From: Butyrivibrio sp.
GTDB taxonomy: Bacteria; Bacillota_A; Clostridia; Lachnospirales; Lachnospiraceae
Assembly (NCBI GenBank): GCA_024690635.1
Contig: JAILOW010000086.1
Span: forward strand, 1-38,460
Direction of reading: 5' to 3'
Length of the DNA: 38,460 nt
Shown: positions 33,015-38,460 of the stretch, piece after piece
How the letters are laid out: the number at the start of each line of letters is the position of its first letter
How positions within the stretch are numbered: the first letter of the stretch is position 1
Position numbers and translations under genes: made by a program
The notes under the pieces: model-generated
Seen by the model: only the letters and a program-made list of their open reading frames with translations
What the model was told of the DNA's origin: nothing
Databases searched by the model: none

Positions 33015-33272
33015 ATGCCAAAAAAGTCTAAATTGCTGGAAAAACTATTATCAAAGCCAGCGCCAACAAGCTTCACCATTAGAGAACTTGATTCATTGAT
33101 GAAACAGTGTGGTTGCGAAAAGTTCGAGGGTGGAAGAGGATCCGGAATAGGTTATTATCATACTGAAACTAAGCGTATCCTTCAATTTGATGGACCGCAT
33201 CCGGGAAATGAACTATACAGGTACCACATAAAGATGGTAATCGCGTTTCTAAAGGAAGTAGGTGAGATATAA
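33015..33272 (+). CDS. hicA: HicA toxin (mRNA interferase)
   Basis: The 85-aa basic protein fits HicA: short dsRBD-like fold with IRELDSLMKQCGCEKFEGGRG, the GYYHTETK stretch that holds the expected catalytic His and a C-terminal GPHPGNELYRYHIKMVIAFL. HicA toxins cleave mRNA independently of the ribosome. The ATG has AAAGGAA about 6 bases upstream. The hicB start overlaps its stop by one base (TAATG), so the pair is co-translated. Confidence 0.85.
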   Translation: MPKKSKLLEKLLSKPAPTSFTIRELDSLMKQCGCEKFEGGRGSGIGYYHTETKRILQFDGPHPGNELYRYHIKMVIAFLKEVGEI

Positions 33273-33619
33273 TGATAAGTTCATTGATGGAATATAACGG
33301 ATATCATGCAAAAGTGGAATTTGACCAGGAGGATCAGATATTCATTGGTCACGTTCTTGGAATTAATGACTCTCTGAATTTTCATGGAGAATCTGTAAAA
33401 GAGCTTACCAAGTCAATGCATGATTGTATCGACAATTATCTTGATTATTGCAAACGGATTGGTAAAGAACCGGAACGTGAATTCAAAGGGTCTTTTAATG
33501 TCCGTATTAAGCCTGAACAGCATAAAAAAATTGCGTTATATGCTGCCAATGAGGGAATTACTATAAATCAGTTTGTATCCAGAGCAATTGATGATGAACT
33601 TGAGATCCTTGAAGGGTAA
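33272..33619 (+). CDS. hicB: HicB antitoxin
   Basis: The 115-aa protein has an N-terminal HicB domain (partly degraded RNase H fold; YNGYHAKVEFDQEDQIFIGHV, then a long helix with SMHDCIDNYLDYC) that neutralises HicA, and a C-terminal ribbon-helix-helix DNA-binding part (FNVRIKPEQHKKIALYAA and NQFVSRAIDDEL) that should autoregulate the operon. It starts on the last base of the hicA stop. Length is typical for the RHH-type HicB. Confidence 0.87.
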   Translation: MISSLMEYNGYHAKVEFDQEDQIFIGHVLGINDSLNFHGESVKELTKSMHDCIDNYLDYCKRIGKEPEREFKGSFNVRIKPEQHKKIALYAANEGITINQFVSRAIDDELEILEG

Positions 33620-33625
33620 ATCATG

Positions 33626-33654
33626 TTGACATATAATTATCAGTCAACTATACT
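33626..33654 (+). promoter_or_regulatory. SigA promoter of the leader ORF and GNAT operon
   Basis: Perfect TTGACA at 33626-33631 and TATACT at 33649-33654 with a 17-base spacer, immediately after the hicB stop. The transcript would begin near 33661 and run into the leader ORF at 33688. Confidence 0.8.
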
Positions 33655-33687
33655 TACAACTAATAATTTTCAGAAAAGAGAACAGCT

Positions 33688-33783
33688 ATGATTAAGAGTA
33701 ACCTCGTCAAAAAGTATATGGTCTCCTATGTATCCGTGAAATATTATCAGGGGTCTGTTTTTGATATGCATGATGAGGAATAG
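33688..33783 (+). CDS. Probable 31-codon leader peptide of an attenuator
   Basis: ATG 33688 to TAG 33781-33783 encodes 31 residues beginning MIKSNLVKKYMVSYVSV and ending DMHDEE. AAAAGAG at 33674-33680 lies 7 bases before the start, a moderate ribosome binding site. Its last codons overlap the left arm of the antiterminator (33770-33778), with the stop just 3 bases beyond. A ribosome reaching the stop would thus cover that arm. This arrangement, not the peptide sequence, marks it as a regulatory leader. I do not recognise the peptide. Confidence 0.6.
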   Translation: MIKSNLVKKYMVSYVSVKYYQGSVFDMHDEE

Positions 33784-33859
33784 TTATTACTGAGCATAAC
33801 TGTAATTCAATTATGGTACGCAAGCCTCATCATTCGTAGAGATTGATGGGGCTGTTTTT
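33770..33859 (+). promoter_or_regulatory. Transcription attenuator: alternative antiterminator and terminator
   Basis: Terminator: AGCCTCATCA (33823-33832) pairs with TGATGGGGCT (33844-33853), ten pairs with one G-U, then GTTTTT. Antiterminator: ATGATGAGG (33770-33778) pairs perfectly with CCTCATCAT (33825-33833), using the same arm, so the two cannot coexist. A small hairpin GTTAT/ATAAC (33783-33787, 33796-33800) lies between. Ribosomes finishing the leader ORF would favour termination; stalled or absent ones would favour read-through into the GNAT genes. Confidence 0.7.
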
Positions 33860-33875
33860 ATGTAAGGAGGGCTGT

Positions 33876-34343
33876 ATGGAGATACGATTTGCAAAAGAAA
33901 ATGAATTAGACAGAGTAAATGAACTTCGAAAACAGGTCAACGACCTGCATGTTGAAGGTAAGCCGGATGTATTTAAGCCGGGATTTGGGGAGGAGCTTCG
34001 AGATTATATCCATGACATCTGGAACGACCCAAACAAAGAAATAGTCGTGGCGGATAATGGCGAAACTTTATGCGGCTTTGCCATTCTCAATCATATAATC
34101 AGACCGGAGAATCCCTTTATGAAGGAAAGAGATTTTATAGATGTTGATGAATTCTGCGTGGATAAGGATTTTCGCAGGCAGGGCATCGCTTCAGAGCTGA
34201 TATCATTTATAAAAGCCTATGCCAGAAAGCAGGGCTTTAGCCGAATAGAGCTGAATATGTGGGAGTTTAACCAGGATGCATTGGCTTTCTACGAAGCGGC
34301 GGGCTTTAAGACATTTCGCAGATATATGGAAATGATGATATAA
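33876..34343 (+). CDS. GNAT family N-acetyltransferase (first of pair)
   Basis: The 155-aa protein has the GNAT acetyl-CoA site pattern RRQGIASELISFIKAYARKQG (Q/RxxGxA) about residues 105-125 preceded by a FCVDKDF strand, and a C-terminal NQDALAFYEAAGFKTFRRYMEM, the usual last helix and strand. It would transfer an acetyl group to an amine of an unknown substrate; drugs are one option. ATG at 33876 with AAGGAGG at 33864-33870 is the start; an in-frame ATG at 33843 lies inside the terminator and is rejected. It is 5' in a two-gene operon behind the attenuator. Confidence 0.87.
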   Translation: MEIRFAKENELDRVNELRKQVNDLHVEGKPDVFKPGFGEELRDYIHDIWNDPNKEIVVADNGETLCGFAILNHIIRPENPFMKERDFIDVDEFCVDKDFRRQGIASELISFIKAYARKQGFSRIELNMWEFNQDALAFYEAAGFKTFRRYMEMMI

Positions 34344-34367
34344 GAATTGGAAAAAGGAGATAAAAAA

Positions 34368-34916
34368 ATGATTTTTAAGGAAAAAGAGTTTACTTTAGGG
34401 GAAAAGAAAATACTGCTTCGTAGCGCAGGAAAAGATGAAGCACAGCTTTTGGTAGATTATTTGAAGACTGTCAGCGGTGAAACAAGATTTCTTCTTTGCG
34501 ATCCGGATGAAATACAGTTTACTGCTGAGTCTGAAGAAAAATTTATAAATGAAAAGAATTCTTCCGAAGATTCTATGATGATACTGGCTTTTGCTGATGG
34601 AGAATACGCCGGAAACTGCTCTTTTCAGCCTGTAGGAAGCAGACACAGAGCAAAGCATCGCGCGGATATCGGCATTGCTCTCTATCTTAAGTATACCGGA
34701 TTTGGTCTTGGCAGGCTTATGCTGGAACAACTTCTTGCTCAGATAAAAGAGGCCGGCTACGAACAAGCTGAACTTACAGTTGTAGGCGGAAATGACAGAG
34801 CCTATCATCTCTATGAGAGCCTTGGTTTTAAAGAATGCGGCAGAATTCCAAACGCAAACAAGTACCAGGATGGAACTTATGCGGATGATATTAATATGGT
34901 AAAGACTATTCGTTAA
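34368..34916 (+). CDS. GNAT family N-acetyltransferase (second of pair)
   Basis: The 182-aa protein resembles RimJ/RimL or spermidine-type GNATs: LRSAGKDEAQLLVDYL at the N terminus, GIALYLKYTGFGLGRLMLEQL with the acetyl-CoA loop (about 105-125), and NDRAYHLYESLGFKECGRI at the C terminus. Substrate is unknown. ATG 34368 has AAAAAGGAG (34351-34359) upstream; the first GNAT stops at 34341-34343, 24 bases before. The two GNATs are not close copies of each other, so they are unlikely to be a recent duplication. Both depend on the same leader. The tail of the gene faces the minus-strand MBL gene. Confidence 0.87.
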   Translation: MIFKEKEFTLGEKKILLRSAGKDEAQLLVDYLKTVSGETRFLLCDPDEIQFTAESEEKFINEKNSSEDSMMILAFADGEYAGNCSFQPVGSRHRAKHRADIGIALYLKYTGFGLGRLMLEQLLAQIKEAGYEQAELTVVGGNDRAYHLYESLGFKECGRIPNANKYQDGTYADDINMVKTIR

Positions 34917-34964
34917 ATCTGCGTTTTGCGAATAGTTATATGCATGGCACGTGGGACACCAAGC

Positions 34965-35783
34965 TTAAAAAGCTATCTCATATCCCACGTGCATCTGATT
35001 TACGGTGTCTCCAAGTTCTTCTTTTAATATTCCAAAGGCTCTTTCTTTTGTGCAGTGACCGGTGCAGACGTATTCTATGCCGGTTTCGCGGACTCTTTTG
35101 GCAAACGCCCGAATTTCAGTCTCAGATTTGTTGAACAGATGGAATCCTCCGATGAGGCCATATACTTTTTTATCAGGGAAAGTTGCCTTTACTTCGCTGA
35201 TGATGTTGTCAGCGCCGCCGTGGGAGCATGAGTTTAATATCACCAGCCCCTTATCTGTATCCAGAACAAGGCTCTGCTCATGGGCAAAATCATCAGGTAT
35301 CCAGCCCTTTGGGGTTTTTCTGAACATTAGCTCGCGTCTTCCGATACTGTCAAGTCCCGGTGTCTTATGGGGTATCAGCCATACTCCGTCCATAATCTTA
35401 TAGTCCCCTGATACCATCGTGATCCTATCTGAGTATTTTGCCATCATTTTTCGGGGGATACCAATGTATTTTTTGAAAATGAATTTCTTTGTATAGCAAT
35501 CTGCAGCAGTACTCTCTCTTAAATAAAGCTTTGCTTTATCGTTATTATCCAGAAGCGCAGGAAGGCCGTTTGCATGATCGTAATGAGCATGGCTAAGCAC
35601 CGCATGATCAATATCCTTCACGTCGATACCAAGTTTTCTCATATTTTCAAGGAAAAGATCTGAAGCACCTGCGTCCAAAAGAATCTTTTTATCAGCATAC
35701 TGAACCAGAATGGAAAGACCCCATTCCCCCATAACACCATTATTTGATTTGTTATCAACTACTACCGTTACTTTTGTTTCCAT
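34965..35783 (-). CDS. MBL-fold metallohydrolase (COG1237-type)
   Basis: The 272-aa protein has the metallo-beta-lactamase fold metal motif SHAHYDHANG (HxHxDH) near residues 64-73, NSCSHGGADN with a further His, and GGFHLF and CTGHCTKE near the end. This resembles COG1237, named after a methanopterin-related phosphate synthase activity, but substrates in bacteria are mostly unknown. No signal peptide, so cytoplasmic. GAGGAG lies about 12 bases upstream of the start. It is the last of a run of minus-strand genes (kinase, glycerate kinase, 52-aa protein). Confidence 0.85.
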   Translation of the reverse strand: METKVTVVVDNKSNNGVMGEWGLSILVQYADKKILLDAGASDLFLENMRKLGIDVKDIDHAVLSHAHYDHANGLPALLDNNDKAKLYLRESTAADCYTKKFIFKKYIGIPRKMMAKYSDRITMVSGDYKIMDGVWLIPHKTPGLDSIGRRELMFRKTPKGWIPDDFAHEQSLVLDTDKGLVILNSCSHGGADNIISEVKATFPDKKVYGLIGGFHLFNKSETEIRAFAKRVRETGIEYVCTGHCTKERAFGILKEELGDTVNQMHVGYEIAF

Positions 35784-35816
35784 TTTGAACTCTGCTCCTC
35801 TTTGTTGTTCTTTAAA

Positions 35817-35975
35817 CTATTTGTTTTTCTTTTCATGTTGTAATACAAGTGCATCATGAATGGCTCTGGCGATGGCTTCGTCAGGAGCTCTTTTCAGAGC
35901 TTCCGCTGTAGGGTTTTTCTTAACTTTAATTTCCTGTTTTGGAGAAGATGCAGGAAGTTTTTTGTCGTTTTTCAT
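35817..35975 (-). CDS. Small basic protein of unknown function (52 aa)
   Basis: An ORF of 53 codons on the minus strand lies between the glycerate kinase gene and the MBL gene, spaced 23 bases after the first and 33 before the second. The peptide is Lys/Pro-rich at the start (MKNDKKLPASSPKQEIKVKK) and then forms a likely helix with EALKRAPDEAIARAIHDAL. It has no cysteine or membrane segment. No convincing ribosome binding site precedes the ATG, and the family is unknown to me; support is the good codon pattern and the operon-like position. Confidence 0.45.
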   Translation of the reverse strand: MKNDKKLPASSPKQEIKVKKNPTAEALKRAPDEAIARAIHDALVLQHEKKNK

Positions 35976-35998
35976 AGGTTTTTGATGTATTTTTGGGT

Positions 35999-37246
35999 TT
36001 AGTCTGTAGATCCAAGTAATACCACGGCTACATCGTTTACATTTGTTCCCGTGGGACCGGTCATGATGAGCCCGTCTATAGCCTTTAGTGCGTGGTAGGA
36101 ATCGTTGTTTTCAAGCACTTCAGGGATCGATATTCCCTTATCGGCCAGCTTTCCGGCAGTATCTGTGTCAACGTATCCGCCTGCAGCATCTGTAGGGCCG
36201 TCAGTTCCGTCGCTTCCGATAGAGAAAATCGCTATATCTCTATTTAGTCCGGCGATTCCTGCAGCTGCGATAAGCGCCAGTTCCTGGTTCCTTCCGCCTT
36301 TTCCGTTTCCGGTAAGGTGTACGACGGTCTCGCCGCCTGCGATAAATGCAAGTTTTTCCTTGTCATTGACATGGCTCTTTGCTATATCCGCCAGGTATTT
36401 GCCGGCTTCTTTTGCCTCGCAGCAAAGACTGTCAGTAAGGATCTCTGTTTTGTAGCCAAGCTCCACGCAGTTTTTTGCGGCTGCGGCACACAGCTCTTTT
36501 ACCGAGCCTGTTATATGAGTCTCAATATTTGTTAGCTGTTTAGGAGTTTCTATATCCAAAAGACTTTCCGCCTCGGCGGAGAGCTTTATTCCGTACTTTT
36601 CTACTATGGCGGCAGCTTCTTTGCACGTGGAAGAATCCGGATAAGCCGGTCCGCTGGCTATCATATCAAGCGGGTCTCCCACTATATCGCTCAGAACAAT
36701 GCTGAAAACATGCGCAGGGGCGCAGGCCATAGCAAATCTTCCGCCCTTGACCTTACTTAGGCGCTTTCTGATAGTATTTATCTCAACGATATTTGCTCCT
36801 GATGCCAGGAGTTGCCCTGTTATATCCTGCAGCTCTTTTCCGGAGATCAGTGGTAGTTCAAAGAGTGCACTGCCCCCTCCGGATAGAAGGAAGATTACTA
36901 CATCATCTTCAGACAGGCCGTCAACCATTTCAAGAGCTCTTTTCGTGGCAATAAAGCTGTTTTCATCGGGCACGGGATGTCCTGCTTCGTAGCATTCCAT
37001 TCCCTCGATATCGCCCACAATGTGGCCATATTTGGTTATAACTATGCCTTCATCGTATCTGTCAAGAGCCCTGCCGGCGGCATCCGCCATGGTCCATGCG
37101 GCTTTTCCCGCAGAAACAACCACTACTCTGCCCTTTGCGCCGGGGAAATCTTTCAGTGCCCGCATGACTGCTTTGTCAGGAAGCACGGCATTTATGGAAC
37201 TCTCAATGATATGATCGGCATCTTTTCGAAGCTTGGAATCAGCCAT
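35999..37246 (-). CDS. Glycerate kinase, GckA/TtuD (MOFRL) type
   Basis: The 415-aa enzyme phosphorylates glycerate, in this family usually to 2-phosphoglycerate. Recognisable parts are VVVVSAGKAAWTMADAAG (N-terminal), FLLSGGGSALFELP, NTIRKRLSKVKGGR, and the C-terminal MOFRL domain with GGETVVHLTGNGKGGRNQE and GSDGTDGPTDAAGG. The ATG at 37246 is chosen because AGGAG lies 7 bases upstream; other in-frame ATGs at 37252 and 37291 are too close or too far. It overlaps the end of the kinase gene by 8 bases (ATGGCTGA), a sign of translational coupling. Confidence 0.88.
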   Translation of the reverse strand: MADSKLRKDADHIIESSINAVLPDKAVMRALKDFPGAKGRVVVVSAGKAAWTMADAAGRALDRYDEGIVITKYGHIVGDIEGMECYEAGHPVPDENSFIATKRALEMVDGLSEDDVVIFLLSGGGSALFELPLISGKELQDITGQLLASGANIVEINTIRKRLSKVKGGRFAMACAPAHVFSIVLSDIVGDPLDMIASGPAYPDSSTCKEAAAIVEKYGIKLSAEAESLLDIETPKQLTNIETHITGSVKELCAAAAKNCVELGYKTEILTDSLCCEAKEAGKYLADIAKSHVNDKEKLAFIAGGETVVHLTGNGKGGRNQELALIAAAGIAGLNRDIAIFSIGSDGTDGPTDAAGGYVDTDTAGKLADKGISIPEVLENNDSYHALKAIDGLIMTGPTGTNVNDVAVVLLGSTD

Positions 37247-37997
37247 GAACATCTCCTGTTTCCAATATTCTATATTCGTCGTTTTCCCCAAGCAAAAGCG
37301 TTAGGTCTGCACCTTGGGAGTTAAAAAGACATATCTTTACATTTGCCATATCGCTGAAATCCACAAATTTTTCGGCAACTTCAGCTGTGTTTCCGCTCTT
37401 TATCTTTCGATCGCGGAGCCTTTCTCTCAGCATATTTTCGTTGGCGCTTATAAAGATGGTGTAATCTGCCAGCTTCTGCAGATCTTTCCATCCCTCTTCT
37501 TTTAATAGAAGGTAGTTGCCTTCAACTAGAACGATATCCTTATTGACAGTGATCGCGTTATCAACAGGATTGTGCAGATGCCTGTCATATGTGGGCCAGC
37601 CCACTGCTCCGCCCTGCATAACAAGCGCTATCCTTTGTTTCAGGGCTTCCAGATCAAATGTCTCCGGCGCACCTTTTATATCTACCATTCGTATTTCTTT
37701 GCCGTTACGGATGGTGTTGTGGGTCAAAAGATACTCCTGACGCCTGTGAAATCCGTCCATTCCGATGGCTTGAATATCGGTAAGGTTTTCATTTTCCTCA
37801 GATAGCTTTTGAAGAAAGCTTGCTAGAGTGCTCTTTCCTGCTCCGGGAGGCGCAGCCAAAAAGACCAGTATCCGCCTGCCTTTTTTTCTTTGCATATCGG
37901 AAAGCCTTGCTAGTAAAGGCAAGAACACTTCATCTATAGATTTTTCGCTGTAATGGGCGTTTACTTCTATCCCATTCATGATTACGTTGTAGTTCAT
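37239..37997 (-). CDS. P-loop sugar or nucleoside kinase (uridine kinase/PanK-like fold)
   Basis: The 252-aa protein carries a Walker A motif APPGAGKST near residues 49-57, MDGFHRRQEYL, the GAPETFDLEAL motif and PTYDRHLHNPV, and VLVEGNYLLL, all typical of the uridine kinase/pantothenate kinase-like superfamily (including FrcK/YggC-like sugar kinases). It would phosphorylate a small molecule with ATP. It is directly coupled to the glycerate kinase downstream, suggesting that both belong to one carbohydrate route; no transporter or dehydrogenase is in view. The upstream TAGGAC is a poor ribosome binding site; an in-frame ATG at 37979 is an alternative start. Confidence 0.83.
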   Translation of the reverse strand: MNYNVIMNGIEVNAHYSEKSIDEVFLPLLARLSDMQRKKGRRILVFLAAPPGAGKSTLASFLQKLSEENENLTDIQAIGMDGFHRRQEYLLTHNTIRNGKEIRMVDIKGAPETFDLEALKQRIALVMQGGAVGWPTYDRHLHNPVDNAITVNKDIVLVEGNYLLLKEEGWKDLQKLADYTIFISANENMLRERLRDRKIKSGNTAEVAEKFVDFSDMANVKICLFNSQGADLTLLLGENDEYRILETGDVHG

Positions 37998-38029
37998 GTC
38001 ACAACTGTCCTATACGATTGCTAAACAAG

Positions 38030-38251
38030 TTAATCGTTGTAATCGCTATATAATTGTTTTCGCCATTCGTCTCTAATGAGCTGCTCAATTAGTTCGCATG
38101 CAGATAATTTTTGGGGGCTGTTTTCTTCATATATATGCGCAAGTTCTTTTATCATAATATATGTTTCCTCGTGCATTCGAAGAGTCAAAGTCTTGTTTTT
38201 TTTGTATTTCATAGGAGGGCGGCCAATTTTTGGGGGTGTGTTTGGTTGCAT
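38030..38251 (-). CDS. Small ribbon-helix-helix (CopG-like) protein
   Basis: The 73-aa protein is basic at the N terminus (IGRPPMKYKKNK), then KTLTLRMHEETYIMIKELAHIY with the beta strand and first helix of a ribbon-helix-helix fold, and SACELIEQLIRDEW as second helix. It probably dimerises and binds DNA as repressor. GGAG stands about 9 bases upstream. It has its own promoter, 32 bases separate it from the kinase gene, and no toxin gene is seen next to it, so it is not an obvious antitoxin in this window. Confidence 0.7.
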   Translation of the reverse strand: MQPNTPPKIGRPPMKYKKNKTLTLRMHEETYIMIKELAHIYEENSPQKLSACELIEQLIRDEWRKQLYSDYND

Positions 38252-38309
38252 AGTAGAATCTCCTTTTATTTTTTTCCCTCAAAATGATTTGGTGGTTCTA
38301 GATGTATTT

Positions 38310-38338
38310 AGCATAGTACACCAATAGTATATTTTCAA
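38310..38338 (-). promoter_or_regulatory. Promoter of the RHH gene
   Basis: On the minus strand TTGAAA (38338-38333) and TATGCT (38315-38310) are 17 bases apart, about 60 bases before the ATG at 38251. In the remaining stretch to 38460 I see no gene or clear signal. Confidence 0.5.
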
Positions 38339-38460
38339 GGTAAAGGAAATAAGAAAAGGGCTGTAAGACGTTTTCTTTTGTTGAGTTGAGTTGAACGTGG
38401 ATCGATTTTTGGAGTCTGTGAAAAAATCTCTGTAAAAATGGAATAACACTGTATGAACGA

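Noticed and set aside
33843..33875. Longer N terminus for the first GNAT from ATG 33843
   Set aside because: This ATG lies within the terminator stem, and AAGGAGG sits directly before the ATG at 33876.
34947..34992. Ten-base perfect inverted repeat GCACGTGGGA / TCCCACGTGC between the second GNAT and the MBL gene
   Set aside because: It has a 26-base spacing, no T tract on either side, and its right arm lies in the coding end of the MBL gene, so I do not call it a terminator.

Overview
The window looks like a chromosomal segment of an anaerobic Firmicute, most likely of the Lachnospiraceae (Butyrivibrio/Roseburia-like). This is an inference from the gene set: oxygen-labile iron-sulfur serine dehydratase, phosphotransacetylase, AmmeMemoRadiSam genes, an ammonium channel fused to a PII domain, BspA-type leucine-rich-repeat surface protein, strong AGGAG ribosome binding sites and SigA-type promoters. 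No rRNA, tRNA, CRISPR array, transposase or integrase was seen.

Layout. 1-6.7 kb: a small Cys-rich gene, then a nickel-handling pair hypA-larC followed by a TrmH/SpoU RNA methyltransferase, an orphan sugar-type binding lipoprotein, a degenerate G3E (CobW-like) GTPase and a PAS-GAF-GGDEF diguanylate cyclase ending at a bidirectional terminator shared with pta. 6.7-9.8 kb: pta with palindromic operator-like sites, two small or unknown genes (one a YgjV-like membrane protein with an extra C-terminal domain) and an aldose epimerase-like gene. 9.8-14.4 kb: a tight operon of an RsmH paralog, a PflA-like radical SAM enzyme, a Memo-AMMECR1 fusion, a second radical SAM enzyme and a DUF1622 membrane protein. 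This AmmeMemoRadiSam-type cluster has no assigned function that I know of. 14.5-17.8 kb: flotillin with a structured leader, and sdaAB-sdaAA. 18.0-18.2 kb: a 32-residue microprotein carrying the FliM/FliN N-terminal LSQxEID motif, with strong tandem terminators. 18.3-26.3 kb: ABC-F ATPase, MATE exporter, esterase, histidine phosphatase, hotdog thioesterase, Amt-PII fusion with a terminator in its leader, and an SDR epimerase.

26.3-34.9 kb is accessory in character and more AT-rich: a lone FRG-domain protein, a 1756-residue secreted repeat protein, a non-coding stretch full of inverted repeats, a hicAB toxin-antitoxin pair, and two GNAT acetyltransferases. The GNAT pair is preceded by what reads as a complete transcription attenuator: SigA promoter, 31-codon leader ORF, antiterminator and terminator sharing one arm. 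34.9-38.3 kb: minus-strand genes for a small RHH regulator, a P-loop kinase overlapping a glycerate kinase, a 52-residue protein and an MBL-fold hydrolase.

The most interesting signals are the leader-peptide attenuator in front of the GNAT genes, the AmmeMemoRadiSam operon with its additional radical SAM enzyme and RsmH paralog, the free-standing FliM-like microprotein, and the Amt-PII fusion lacking the usual T-loop uridylylation tyrosine. All functional calls come from reading the sequence by eye; no database search was run.
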